A stretch of DNA of 64,000 nucleotides from Streptomyces sp. DSM 110735. GTDB lineage: Bacteria > Actinomycetota > Actinomycetes > Streptomycetales > Streptomycetaceae. This document shows, piece after piece, positions 41,979 to 50,371 of this stretch; position 1 is the stretch's first letter; each line of letters starts with the position of its first letter. Under the pieces are notes generated by a model. It worked only from the letters and a program-made list of their open reading frames with translations, was not told the DNA's origin and did not search any database. Made by a program: the position numbers and the translations under genes. Location: positions 124,001 to 188,000 of the forward strand of contig NZ_JACYHF010000007.1 in the NCBI RefSeq assembly GCF_016482685.1, written 5' to 3'.

Positions 41979-42354
41979 GCTCGTACCCCTTCCTGAAACC
42001 AGGCTCATCGTCTGCCGACGACCCCACGGAGGGCACCCGCGGTCCACTGAGGGGACACACGACACCGGCATCGAACACATTGCTTCCCAGCCATTATCCC
42101 GCATCGCAGGACCCGATGACCAACATCGGTCGGCATCGCTTGGGCAACGCGCGCGAGCAAAACCACTCAATTCGGGGATGTGCCTGCGATACTTCGCCGC
42201 CGCGCACACGGCTCCCGGGGCACTCCGTACCGGTTTTCTTTGACGCAGGTCACACGGACACCGCGGCCCAGGAGCGGCGATCTCCGCCATGCTGTCCTCG
42301 GACAAGGGCGTACCGGTCGGTACGTCACAGCCGCGACACCGGAGGGGACGCGCC
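41979..42354. promoter_or_regulatory. Divergent promoter region of DUF3117 and the crotonase gene
   Basis: No gene is seen in this 376-base gap. On the minus strand TTGGTC (42123-42118) and GATAAT (42098-42093) are 19 bases apart, a fair promoter for the DUF3117 gene about 115 bases downstream. On the plus strand TTGACG occurs at about 42241 without a clear minus 10; the crotonase ribosome site GGAGGGG is at about 42340. Confidence 0.4.
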
Positions 42355-43158
42355 ATGGCCGACACCGTGCTCTACGAGGTGAACGACGGGCTCGCGACGA
42401 TCGAGCTGAACCGTCCCGAGGCGATGAACGCCCTGGACATCGCCACCAAGAACGCCCTGCGCGAGGCGGCGGAGGCGGCAGGTTCCGATCCGGCGGTGCG
42501 GGCGGTGCTGCTGACGGCGGCGGGCGAGCGCGCCTTCTGCGTCGGCCAGGACCTCAAGGAGCACATCGGGCTCCTCGCCGCCGACCGGGAATCCGGCTCG
42601 GGGCAGACGATGAGCACGGTCAAGGAGCACTACAACCCGATCGTGCGCGCCCTGGTGGACGCGCCGAAGCCGGTGGTCGCGGCGGTGAACGGGGTCGCTG
42701 CCGGGGCGGGCTTCGGCTTCGCGCTCGCGGCGGACTACCGCCTCGTGGCGGACACGGCGTCCTTCAACACCTCGTTCGCCGGGGTCGCGCTGACCGCCGA
42801 CTCGGGGATCTCCTGGACGCTGCCCCGCGTGGTCGGTCCGGGCCGCGCCACCGATCTGCTGCTCTTCCCGCGCTCCCTGACCGCCCAGGAGGCGCTGGAG
42901 CTGGGGATCGCGAACCGGCTGGTGCCCGCCGCCGAACTGCGCGCCGAGGCCGAGCGGGTGGCGCGCAGGCTCGCCGAGGGCCCGACGGTGGCGTACGCGG
43001 CGCTGAAGGAGTCGGTGGCCTACGGGCTGTCCCACTCCCTCGCCGAGACCCTGGAGAAGGAGGACGAACTCCAGAGCCGCGCGGGCGCCTCCGAGGACCA
43101 CGCGATCGCGGTGCGGGCGTTCGTGGAGAAGCGGAAGCCGACGTACCTCGGCCGCTGA
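42355..43158 (+). CDS. Enoyl-CoA hydratase/isomerase (crotonase), PaaG-like
   Basis: 267 residues from ATG 42355 after GGAGGGG. Crotonase landmarks: LNRPEAMNALD, the CoA-binding loop CVGQDLKEH, the oxyanion-hole strand AVNGVAAGAGFGFALAADYR and TADSGISWTLPRVVG with the aspartate that acts as general acid/base in PaaG-type isomerases. It probably hydrates or isomerises acyl-CoA intermediates in beta-oxidation or phenylacetate-type degradation; no paa genes are nearby, so the pathway is open. Confidence 0.88.
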   Translation: MADTVLYEVNDGLATIELNRPEAMNALDIATKNALREAAEAAGSDPAVRAVLLTAAGERAFCVGQDLKEHIGLLAADRESGSGQTMSTVKEHYNPIVRALVDAPKPVVAAVNGVAAGAGFGFALAADYRLVADTASFNTSFAGVALTADSGISWTLPRVVGPGRATDLLLFPRSLTAQEALELGIANRLVPAAELRAEAERVARRLAEGPTVAYAALKESVAYGLSHSLAETLEKEDELQSRAGASEDHAIAVRAFVEKRKPTYLGR

Positions 43159-43193
43159 CCGGCGGACGTCCCGAAAAGCCCGCCCGCGCCCGC

Positions 43194-43790
43194 TCAGGCG
43201 CCCCGGGTGATCCCTCTGCCGACGCAGGTCTCCAGGTGGTCGTCGACCAGCCCGCAGGCCTGCATCAGCGCGTACGCCGTCGTGGGTCCGACGAAGCGCA
43301 GACCCCGCTTCTTCAGCGCCTTGGACAGGGCGGTGGACTCGGGCGTCACGGCGGCCACGTCCCCGAGGACCCTGGGCACCGGGCGTCCGGCCGGGTCCGG
43401 GGCGTGGGACCAGATCAGCTCGTCCAGCTCGCCCTCGGACCACTCCGCGAGCACGCGCGCGTTGGCGAGCGTGGCGTCGATCTTGGCGCGGTTGCGGATG
43501 ATCCCGGTGTCGGCCAGCAGCCGCTCGCGGTCCTCGTCGGTGAAGGCGGCGACCTTCTCGATGTGGAAGCCCGCGAACGCGGCACGGAAGCCGGGCCTGC
43601 GGCGCAGGATGGTGATCCAGGAAAGCCCGGACTGGAACGCCTCCAGGCTGAGCCGCTCGAAGAGGGCGTCGTCGCCGTGGACCGGGCGCCCCCACTCCTC
43701 GTCGTGGTAGGCCACGTACTCCTCGGCGGACAGCGCCCAGGGGCAGCGGAGCCTGCCGTCGGACCCCGCCAGTGCGGTGCCGTCGCTCAT
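43194..43790 (-). CDS. tagI: DNA-3-methyladenine glycosylase I
   Basis: 198 residues. The TagI zinc ligands and base-pocket residues are present: RCPWALSAEEYVAYHDEEWG near the start, catalytic-type FERLSLEAFQSGLSW, and DDHLETCVG near the end. It removes 3-methyladenine from alkylated DNA as the first base-excision step. Its ATG overlaps the stop of the DivIVA-like gene (TGATG), so both are co-translated, as in Rv1209/Rv1210 of M. tuberculosis from memory. Confidence 0.93.
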   Translation of the reverse strand: MSDGTALAGSDGRLRCPWALSAEEYVAYHDEEWGRPVHGDDALFERLSLEAFQSGLSWITILRRRPGFRAAFAGFHIEKVAAFTDEDRERLLADTGIIRNRAKIDATLANARVLAEWSEGELDELIWSHAPDPAGRPVPRVLGDVAAVTPESTALSKALKKRGLRFVGPTTAYALMQACGLVDDHLETCVGRGITRGA

Positions 43791-44137
43791 CACGCCTCCT
43801 CGGGTCCGGGCTTGTCCAGGCGGGTGGGTCCGGCGCCGCGGGCACCGGCGAGCGCGGACTCCAGGTCCGCGATCCGGGCGTCGCGCTCGGCAAGTTCGGC
43901 GGCGATCCGGCCGAGCGCGTCGTCCACGTCGGCCATGCGGTAGCCGCGCGGGGCCAGCGGGAAGCGCAGGCTCTCCACGTCGGCGCCGCCGACCGGACGG
44001 TCCGCCGGGAGCGGGTCCGTCAGCCGCTCGGGCGCGGCTTCCGGGAGCGGGGTGCTCTCCCCGCCGCCCACCACGGCGAGCGTCACCGCGGCCACCACGA
44101 CGGCCAGCGCGACGACCAGGAACAAGAACATCAGCAT
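43790..44137 (-). CDS. DivIVA-domain membrane-anchored small protein
   Basis: 115 residues. An N-terminal helix (LFLVVALAVVVAAVTLAVVG) anchors it; the cytoplasmic part contains RFPLAPRGYRMADVDDALGR, the DivIVA-domain motif, then a short coiled coil (IAAELAERDARIADLESALA). DivIVA-domain proteins bind curved membrane or polar growth machinery; a cell-wall growth role is inference. It overlaps tagI and is divergent from folP. Confidence 0.8.
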   Translation of the reverse strand: MLMFLFLVVALAVVVAAVTLAVVGGGESTPLPEAAPERLTDPLPADRPVGGADVESLRFPLAPRGYRMADVDDALGRIAAELAERDARIADLESALAGARGAGPTRLDKPGPEEA

Positions 44138-44276
44138 CGCCAGGGTTCCCCAAGCTCGATGTGCCCGGCGCGGTGCCGGTGGCCCAATGTGTCTGGGTCC
44201 GATCGTGCCATGCGACGCTGACAGTCAGGGCCCACGGACGGGATCGCCGTGGGCGGGTGAGGAGAGGTCACAGGGG

Positions 44277-45137
44277 ATGCTCAGGCTGGGCACGCGGGAA
44301 TTCGGGCCGCACGAGCCGGTGGTGATGGCGATCGTCAACCGGACCCCGGACTCCTTCTACGACCGCGGCGCCACGTTCACCGACGACGCCGCGCTGACAC
44401 GCGTGGAACAGGCGGTGGCCGAGGGGGCGGCGATCATCGACATCGGCGGGGTGAAGGCGGGTCCCGGCGAGGAGGTCACGGCGGAGGAGGAGGCGCGGCG
44501 CACGGTCGGTTTCGTGGCCGAGGTGCGGCGCCGGTTCCCGGACGTGGTGATCAGCGTGGACACCTGGCGCGCCGAGGTCGGGGAGGCGGTGTGCGAGGCG
44601 GGCGCCGATCTGCTGAACGACGCGTGGGGCGGCGCCGACCCCGGCCTGGCGGAGGTCGCCGCGCGGTACGGCGTGGGTCTGGCGTGCACGCACGCGGGGC
44701 GCGCCGAGCCGCGTACGCGCCCGCACCGGGTGGCGTACGACGACGTCATGGCCGACATCCTGGACGTCACCCTGGGGCTCGCGGAGCGGGCGGTGGCGCT
44801 CGGTGTGCCGCGCGAGTCGGTGCTGATCGACCCGGGGCACGACTTCGGCAAGAACACCCGGCACAGTCTGGAGGCGACGCGCCGCCTGGGCGAGATGACG
44901 GCGACGGGCTGGCCGGTGCTGGTGTCGCTGTCCAACAAGGACTTCGTCGGGGAGACCCTGGACAAGCCGGTCAAGGAGCGGCTGATCGGGACGCTCGCGA
45001 CCACGGCGGTGTCGGCGTGGCTGGGCGCGCAGGTGTACCGGGTGCACGAGGTCGCGGAGACCCGGCAGGTCCTCGACATGGTGGCGTCGATCGCCGGGCA
45101 CCGGCCGCCCGCGACGGCGCGGCGGGGTCTGGCCTGA
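44277..45137 (+). CDS. Dihydropteroate synthase homologue, FolP2 type
   Basis: 286 residues in a TIM-barrel pterin-binding fold. The first loop reads AIVNRTPDSFYDRGATF in place of the usual NVTPDSFSDGG, and the second reads IIDIGGVKAGPGEEV, lacking the STRPG loop of sulfonamide-sensitive DHPS. SVDTWRAEVGEAV, DLLNDAWGG, LIDPGHDFGKNT and a C-terminal AQVYRVHEVAETRQV remain. These changes are those of FolP2 (Rv1207), for which DHPS activity was not found as I recall. The true reaction is therefore uncertain. Single gene with a terminator, divergent from the DivIVA/tagI pair. Confidence 0.88.
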   Translation: MLRLGTREFGPHEPVVMAIVNRTPDSFYDRGATFTDDAALTRVEQAVAEGAAIIDIGGVKAGPGEEVTAEEEARRTVGFVAEVRRRFPDVVISVDTWRAEVGEAVCEAGADLLNDAWGGADPGLAEVAARYGVGLACTHAGRAEPRTRPHRVAYDDVMADILDVTLGLAERAVALGVPRESVLIDPGHDFGKNTRHSLEATRRLGEMTATGWPVLVSLSNKDFVGETLDKPVKERLIGTLATTAVSAWLGAQVYRVHEVAETRQVLDMVASIAGHRPPATARRGLA

Positions 45138-45166
45138 GGAGCCGCCCCAGGACACGCCCCGCGTGC

Positions 45167-45197
45167 CCCCAGGGACGGCACCTCGCCGTCCCTGGGG
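45167..45197. terminator. Terminator between folP and the LOG-family gene
   Basis: CCCCAGGGACGGC (45167-45179) pairs with GCCGTCCCTGGGG (45185-45197) around a five-base loop; it lies between convergent genes. Confidence 0.92.
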
Positions 45198-45203
45198 CGG
45201 GGT

Positions 45204-45962
45204 TCAGCGGGCCGCCTCCTTGGAGACAAGGGCGACCGCCTCGTCCACGTCGTCCGTGACGTGGAAGAGCATCAGGTCCTTCTCCGACGCCTTGCCCTGG
45301 GCGACCAGGGTGCCGCGCAGCCAGTCGACCAGTCCGCCCCAGTACGCGCTGCCGAACAGGACGATCGGGAACCGGGTCACCTTCTGGGTCTGCACCAGGG
45401 TGAGCGCCTCGAACAGCTCGTCCAGGGTGCCGAGCCCGCCGGGCAGGACGACGAAACCCTGGGCGTACTTGACAAACATCATCTTTCGGACGAAGAAGTA
45501 CCGGAAGTTCAGCCCGATGTCGACGTACGGGTTCAGCCCCTGTTCGAAGGGCAGCTCGATGCCGAGGCCGACCGAGACGCCGCCCGCTTCCAGGGCGCCC
45601 TTGTTGGCCGCCTCCATGGCGCCGGGACCGCCCCCGGTGATCACCGCCCAGCCGGCCTCCACCAGACCGCGTCCGAGGCGTACACCGGCGTCGTACTCCG
45701 GCGAGTCCACCGGGGTGCGCGCCGAGCCGAACACACTGATCGCGGGCGGCAGCTCGGCGAGCGTGCCGAAGCCCTCGATGAACTCCGACTGGATGCGCAG
45801 CACCCGCCAGGGGTCGGTGTGCACCCAGTCGGTGGGGGCGCGCTCGTCCAGGAGCCGCTGGTCGGTGGTGCTGGCCTGCACCTGGCCGCGCCGCCTGAGG
45901 ACCGGACCGAGCCGCTGCTCGTCCGGCGGGCGCTTCTTCCCCTCGGGGTTTCCCGTGGCCAT
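45204..45962 (-). CDS. LOG-family (TIGR00730) protein
   Basis: 252 residues from ATG 45962 (GGAGGGAG upstream). It carries the two family motifs GGGPGAMEAANKGA and PGGLGTLDE. LOG proteins are phosphoribohydrolases that release free cytokinin bases from nucleotides or act on purine/pyrimidine 5'-monophosphates; the group with this N-terminal extension (Rv1205-like) may have either role. It is near dapE, as in mycobacteria. Confidence 0.9.
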   Translation of the reverse strand: MATGNPEGKKRPPDEQRLGPVLRRRGQVQASTTDQRLLDERAPTDWVHTDPWRVLRIQSEFIEGFGTLAELPPAISVFGSARTPVDSPEYDAGVRLGRGLVEAGWAVITGGGPGAMEAANKGALEAGGVSVGLGIELPFEQGLNPYVDIGLNFRYFFVRKMMFVKYAQGFVVLPGGLGTLDELFEALTLVQTQKVTRFPIVLFGSAYWGGLVDWLRGTLVAQGKASEKDLMLFHVTDDVDEAVALVSKEAAR

Positions 45963-46081
45963 GTGCGCTCCCTCCACTTGCCGGTATTTCGTCCTCAGCC
46001 TAGATCCGCATCCGTTACGGCGGGGGGACGTGAGCATGTCCGGGACGAGGCGCCGTGTGGTGCGGGCTCGGGCGGCGGGTT

Positions 46082-47161
46082 TCAGGCGGTCAGCCAGCCG
46101 CGCAGCCGCTCCTCGCCCGCGAGGATCTTCGCGGTCTCCACGCGCTCGTCCCGCTTGTGGGCCAAGTGGGGGTTTCCGGGACCGTAGTTGACGGCCGGGA
46201 TGCCGAGCGCGGCGAAGCGGGAGACGTCCGTCCAGCCGTACTTGGGCATCGGGACGCCGCCCACCGCGTCGATGAAGGCGGCGGCGGCCGGGTGGGAGAG
46301 ACCGGGCAGCGCGGCGCCGCTGTGGTCGTCGATCACGAACTCCTCGACGCCGCAGTCCGCGAACACCTCGCGGACGTGCGCGATCGCCTCCTCCTCCGAA
46401 CGGTCGGGCGCGTAGCGGAAGTTGACCGTGACCACGCACTCGTCGGGGATGACGTTGCCCGCCACTCCCCCGCCGATGCGCACCGCGTTCAGACCCTCGC
46501 GGTACTCCAGACCGTCGATCACCGGCCACCGGGGCTCGTACGAGGCGAGGCGGGCGAGGATCGGGGCGGCGGCGTGGATGGCGTTGGAGCCCATCCAGCC
46601 GCGCGCGGAGTGCGCCCGCTCGCCCCTGGTCTTCAGCAGGACCCGCAGCGTGCCCTGGCAGCCGCCCTCGACCTGCCCGTCGGAGGGCTCAAGCAGGACC
46701 GCGAAGTCCCCTTCCAGCCACTCCGGGTGAGCCTCCGCCAGCTTCTTCAGACCGTTCAGCTCGGCGGCGACCTCCTCGTTGTCGTAGAACACGAAGGTCA
46801 GGTCGCGGTTGGGCGCGGGGACGGTGGCGGCGATGCGCAACTGGACCGCGACACCCGCCTTCATGTCGCAGGTGCCGCAGCCCCACAGCACGCCGTCCTC
46901 GTCGAGCCGGGAGGGCACGTTGTCCGCGATCGGCACGGTGTCGATGTGCCCGGCGAGGATCACCCGTTCCGCGCGGCCGAGTCCGGTCCGGGCGACCACG
47001 TTGTTGCCGAAGCGCTCCACCGTCAGATGCGGCAGACCGCGCAGGGCTGCCTCGATGGCGTCGGCGAGCGGCTTCTCGGTGCCGCTCTCAGAGGGGACGT
47101 CCACGAGCCGTGCGGTCAGCTCGGCGGCGTCCAGCGTGAGGTCAAGCGAGGTTTCGGCCAT
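46082..47161 (-). CDS. dapE: Succinyl-diaminopimelate desuccinylase
   Basis: 359 residues of the M20 zinc-peptidase family. Metal ligands lie in LAGHIDTVP, WGCGTCDMKAG, YDNEEVAAE and the C-terminal GPGNPHLAHKRDERV; the dimerisation lid domain lies between. It hydrolyses N-succinyl-LL-2,6-diaminopimelate to LL-DAP for lysine and peptidoglycan. The matching aminotransferase dapC is 1.5 kb to the right on the same strand. It is divergent from the lysozyme-like gene, with about 70 bases between. Confidence 0.93.
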   Translation of the reverse strand: MAETSLDLTLDAAELTARLVDVPSESGTEKPLADAIEAALRGLPHLTVERFGNNVVARTGLGRAERVILAGHIDTVPIADNVPSRLDEDGVLWGCGTCDMKAGVAVQLRIAATVPAPNRDLTFVFYDNEEVAAELNGLKKLAEAHPEWLEGDFAVLLEPSDGQVEGGCQGTLRVLLKTRGERAHSARGWMGSNAIHAAAPILARLASYEPRWPVIDGLEYREGLNAVRIGGGVAGNVIPDECVVTVNFRYAPDRSEEEAIAHVREVFADCGVEEFVIDDHSGAALPGLSHPAAAAFIDAVGGVPMPKYGWTDVSRFAALGIPAVNYGPGNPHLAHKRDERVETAKILAGEERLRGWLTA

Positions 47162-47222
47162 GCTCCCGACCCTAACGCGGGCGCCGTCGCCGTCCCCGTG
47201 CGAACGGGGTTGCGTACTCCAG

Positions 47223-47228
47223 TACCTT
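47223..47228 (+). promoter_or_regulatory. Minus 10 element for a leaderless GTG start at 47235
   Basis: TACCTT ends six bases before GTG 47235; no ribosome site separates them. Confidence 0.4.
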
Positions 47229-47234
47229 GTACGC

Positions 47235-48227
47235 GTGTCAGAGCCGTCCCCCTCCCGCCCCAGGCGCCGCGGCCGTGTCGTGCGCGTCTGTGCGGCGCTG
47301 GTCGTCCTCTCCGCCGTCGCCGCCTACCTCGTGGTGCAGTACGTCACCGGAGGCGGAGCCGCACGCGGCTGCAAGGTGGTCTCGGCGACGGACGCGCGCG
47401 TCTCGTACGAGTTCACCCCCGAGCAGGCGGGCAACGCGGCCACCATCGCCGCCGTCGGCACCGGGCGCGGGATGCCGTTGCGGGCGGTGACGATCGCGCT
47501 GGCCACCGCGCTCCAGGAGTCCGGGCTGCGCAACATCGAGCACGGCGACCGGGATTCGCTCGGTCTCTTCCAGCAACGTCCCTCGCAGGGCTGGGGTTCC
47601 GAGCAGCAGATCATGGACCCGGCGTACGCGGCGGGCATCTTCTACGCCCATCTCGCGCGCGTGCCGGACTACACCGAACTCCCGCTCACCGTCGCGGCGC
47701 AGAAGGTCCAGCGCAGCGGTTTCCCCGAGGCGTACGCCAAGCACGAGTCGGACGCCGCGCTGCTCGCCACCGCGCTCACCGGCTACTCGGCGGCGACCCT
47801 GACCTGCGACGGACGCTCCATGCAGGCGTCCGGCGCGGTGGGTCCCGACGCCGTACGGACCGCGCTGGTACGGGACTTCGGGCGCGACGCGCTCCAGGAG
47901 ACCGGCGCGGAGGTGGGCGGTACGAGCGTTCCCTCGCCCTCGCCGTCCCCGAGCGTGACCGCGACCGCGCGCGGGCGGACGGTGACGGTTCCGGTGCCGC
48001 AGGGCGACAGGACGGACGCCAGCGGGCGCGACGAGCGGGAGCGGGGGTGGCAGCTCGCGCAGTGGGCGGTCGCCAACTCCTCCGCGCTGCGGATCTCCCG
48101 GGTGACGTACGCGGGGCGGGAGTGGACCGCGTCCAACGGCGGGGGCGACTGGCATCCGGCGCCGGGCGGGGGCACGGCGGGCGCGGAGTCCTCTCCGGCG
48201 AGCGTACGGATCGTCACCGGGCCGTAG
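47235..48227 (+). CDS. Membrane-anchored lysozyme-like (SLT-type) protein
   Basis: 330 residues from GTG 47235. A basic start and one helix (VCAALVVLSAVAAYLVVQYV) lead to an extracytoplasmic domain with ALATALQESGLRNIEHGDRD and SLGLFQQRPSQGWGS, which resemble the catalytic-Glu region of SLT/goose-type lysozymes. A Pro/Ser linker separates a second conserved domain (RDERERGWQLAQWAVANSSA). Such proteins are often labelled heavy-metal transporter in Streptomyces, which the sequence does not support. Probable cell-wall hydrolase or its pseudoenzyme. Divergent from dapE. Confidence 0.75.
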   Translation: MSEPSPSRPRRRGRVVRVCAALVVLSAVAAYLVVQYVTGGGAARGCKVVSATDARVSYEFTPEQAGNAATIAAVGTGRGMPLRAVTIALATALQESGLRNIEHGDRDSLGLFQQRPSQGWGSEQQIMDPAYAAGIFYAHLARVPDYTELPLTVAAQKVQRSGFPEAYAKHESDAALLATALTGYSAATLTCDGRSMQASGAVGPDAVRTALVRDFGRDALQETGAEVGGTSVPSPSPSPSVTATARGRTVTVPVPQGDRTDASGRDERERGWQLAQWAVANSSALRISRVTYAGREWTASNGGGDWHPAPGGGTAGAESSPASVRIVTGP

Positions 48228-48316
48228 TTATTGTCTTTTTACCTTGGGTGTCCGCAACCTTCGGCGGGTTCGCGCGGTAGTCACGGCAGAGTTCATCGCC
48301 GTTGATTGGAGCGACC

Positions 48317-48619
48317 ATGTCTGTGCCTGTGAGCCGTCGGATTGCCCGTGCCCTGCTTCTCACCGCGGTGGGGGCGGTGGCGGGGGTCGGTGTCGCCGGG
48401 ACCGCGGGAGCGGCGGCCCAGCGCCCGTCCGCGGCGCCGGGTCTCGGGGGGCTCAGCGCGCTGGACGGGGTGTCCCACCTCGCCGGGAACAAGGTCGTGC
48501 AGGACGCGGTGCCGGCGGCGGGGGCGGTCAAGAACGCGGCGCCGGCTGCGAGCAAGGCGACGGGGACGGCCGGGGGGCTGCTGGGGAACGTGTCCAAGAG
48601 CGGGCTGCCGCTCGGCTGA
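48317..48619 (+). CDS. Small secreted Ala/Gly-rich protein
   Basis: 100 residues from ATG 48317 (GGAG six bases upstream). A signal peptide (RRIARALLLTAVGAVAGVGV, AGTAGAAA cleavage) precedes a mature part of simple composition (GGLSALDGVSHLAGNKVVQD, LLGNVSKSGLPLG). It recalls small exported Streptomyces surface proteins but has no chaplin Cys pair or rodlin motif. Function unknown. Followed by a terminator. Confidence 0.75.
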   Translation: MSVPVSRRIARALLLTAVGAVAGVGVAGTAGAAAQRPSAAPGLGGLSALDGVSHLAGNKVVQDAVPAAGAVKNAAPAASKATGTAGGLLGNVSKSGLPLG

Positions 48620-48634
48620 GGTTTCTTGGCTCGC

Positions 48635-48663
48635 GGGGTCCAGGGGTGCTGCTCCTGGACCCC
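48635..48663. terminator. Terminator after the small secreted protein
   Basis: GGGGTCCAGG (48635-48644) pairs with CCTGGACCCC (48654-48663); between convergent genes. Confidence 0.85.
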
Positions 48664-48684
48664 GTTCGCCTGTGCGGGGCGCGG

Positions 48685-49782
48685 TTACGCCTTGAGCCTG
48701 AGGATCGCCTCGTCGATCCGCTCGTCCGTCGCCGTCAGCGCCACACGGACGTGCTGCGCGCCCGCCTCGCCGTAGAAGTCCCCGGGCGCGACCAGGATGC
48801 CCAGGTCCGCGAGATGCGCCACGGTGTCCCAGCAGGACTCGCCCCGGGTGGACCACAGGTACAGGCTCGCCTCGCTGTGGTCGATGCGGAACCCGTGGGC
48901 GAGCAGAGCTTCGCGCAGACGCGTACGACGGGACTCGTAGCGGGCCCGCTGCACGCGCACGTGCTCGTCGTCCGCGAGCGCCGCCGCCATCGCCGCCTGG
49001 GTGGGCGCCGGGATCATCATGCCGCCGTGCTTGCGGATCTCCAGGAGCGGCGCCAGGACGGCCGGGTCGCCCGCGAGGAAGGCGGCACGGTAGCCCGCCA
49101 GGTTGGACCGCTTGGAGAGGGAGTGGACGGCCACGATGCCGTCGTAGGAGCCGCCGTTGACGTCCGGGTGCAGGACCGAGACGGGGTCCGCCTCCCAGCC
49201 CAGCTCCAGGTAGCACTCGTCGGAGACGAGCAGGACGCCGTGGTCGCGGGCCCACGCGACGATCCCCGTGAGGTCGTCCTTGGAGAGGACCGCGCCCGTC
49301 GGGTTGGACGGGGAGTTGAGCCAGAGGAGCTTCAGACCCTCGGGGTCCAGATCGCGCGGGTCGTCGTAGACCTCGTACCCGGCGCGGGCGAGGCGGGCGC
49401 CGACCTCGTAGGTGGGGTAGGCGAGGCGCGGGTGGGCGACGCGGTCGCCGGGGCCGAGACCCAACTGGGTGGGGAGCCAGGCGACGAGTTCCTTGGAGCC
49501 GACCACCGGCAGGACGTGGCGGTGGGTGACGTCGCGGGCGCCGAGGCGGCGCTCCAGCCAGTTGGTGATCGCGTCGCGCAGCGCGGGCGTGCCCCAGACC
49601 GTCGGGTAGCCGGGCGAGTCGGCGGCGTCGATCAGCGCCTTCTGGATCTGCTCGGGGACCGGGTCGACCGGGGTGCCGACCGAGAGGTCGACGATGCCGC
49701 CGGGGTGCGCGGCGGCGGTCTTCTTGTACGGCTCCAGCTTGTCCCAGGGGAAGGTGGGGAGCCGGTCGGAGACTGCGGACAC
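48685..49782 (-). CDS. dapC: Succinyldiaminopimelate aminotransferase (class I/II PLP enzyme)
   Basis: 365 residues from GTG 49782. It shows VDLSVGTPVDPVP, the NSPSNPTGAVLS pocket, SDECYLELGW and the PLP lysine in VHSLSKRSNLAGYR, with the terminal arginine region HVRVALTATDERID. DapC converts N-succinyl-2-amino-6-ketopimelate to the succinyl-DAP cleaved by DapE. It follows the ferredoxin gene, as with Rv1177/Rv1178, but a strong hairpin lies between, so read-through is probably limited. Confidence 0.9.
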   Translation of the reverse strand: MSAVSDRLPTFPWDKLEPYKKTAAAHPGGIVDLSVGTPVDPVPEQIQKALIDAADSPGYPTVWGTPALRDAITNWLERRLGARDVTHRHVLPVVGSKELVAWLPTQLGLGPGDRVAHPRLAYPTYEVGARLARAGYEVYDDPRDLDPEGLKLLWLNSPSNPTGAVLSKDDLTGIVAWARDHGVLLVSDECYLELGWEADPVSVLHPDVNGGSYDGIVAVHSLSKRSNLAGYRAAFLAGDPAVLAPLLEIRKHGGMMIPAPTQAAMAAALADDEHVRVQRARYESRRTRLREALLAHGFRIDHSEASLYLWSTRGESCWDTVAHLADLGILVAPGDFYGEAGAQHVRVALTATDERIDEAILRLKA

Positions 49783-49815
49783 GGGACTTGCTCGCTTTCG
49801 TGGGTAACGGCGAAC

Positions 49816-49869
49816 GCCTCGGTCCCGTACGGCGGTGGTCCGGGGACCGGGGCCGTACGGGACCGAGGC
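49816..49869 (-). terminator. Perfect 18-bp inverted repeat between fdxA and dapC
   Basis: GCCTCGGTCCCGTACGGC (49816-49833) pairs with 49852-49869 without mismatch, with a further GGTCC/GGACC pairing in the loop. It lies 42 bases after the fdxA stop and 34 before the dapC start; it may terminate or attenuate. Confidence 0.88.
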
Positions 49870-49910
49870 GGTGCTGTCTTCGTGCGGACCGCGCGGGCGC
49901 GGCCCCGGCG

Positions 49911-50231
49911 TCACTCGCCCTGCGGCGGCAGCGCGGCGACGAAGGGGTGGTCGCGCTCGATCAGACCGAGCTTGCTGGCACCGCCGGGCGAGCCGAGCTC
50001 GTCGAAGAACTCGACGTTCGCCTTGTAGTAGTCCTTCCACTCGTCCGGGACGTCGTCCTCGTAGAAGATCGCCTCGACCGGGCAGACCGGCTCACAGGCA
50101 CCACAGTCGACGCATTCGTCCGGGTGGATGTACAAGGACCGCTGGCCCTCGTAGATGCAGTCGACCGGGCACTCCTCGATGCACGCCTTGTCCTTGACGT
50201 CTACACAAGGCTGCGCGATGACGTAGGTCAC
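49911..50231 (-). CDS. fdxA: 7Fe ferredoxin (3Fe-4S/4Fe-4S)
   Basis: 106 residues from GTG 50231 after AGGAGG. Cysteines are at 9, 17, 21, 25, 40, 43, 46 and 50 ([17 protein letters not shown] and [12 protein letters not shown]), the 7Fe pattern in which Cys 9, 17 and 50 bind the 3Fe-4S cluster. The C-terminal acidic extension is standard for FdxA/FdxC. It donates electrons to P450s and other redox enzymes in the cytosol. Confidence 0.95.
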   Translation of the reverse strand: MTYVIAQPCVDVKDKACIEECPVDCIYEGQRSLYIHPDECVDCGACEPVCPVEAIFYEDDVPDEWKDYYKANVEFFDELGSPGGASKLGLIERDHPFVAALPPQGE

Positions 50232-50371
50232 GCTGTCGTTCCTCCTCGATAGGGCGCTGGCGGGCCTCCTCAGGCTCCGCCGCCTGGCGCGCGGGAGCGC
50301 GGCGTCGTCGATGCCCGCCCCTAGTATCTCCGTTCCGGGACGTGATCCGAACAGAAGGGGTGGACCGACCA

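Noticed and set aside
47235..48227. Heavy-metal transporter annotation
   Set aside because: One membrane anchor and lysozyme-like motifs are seen, with no metal-binding or multi-helix transporter features.
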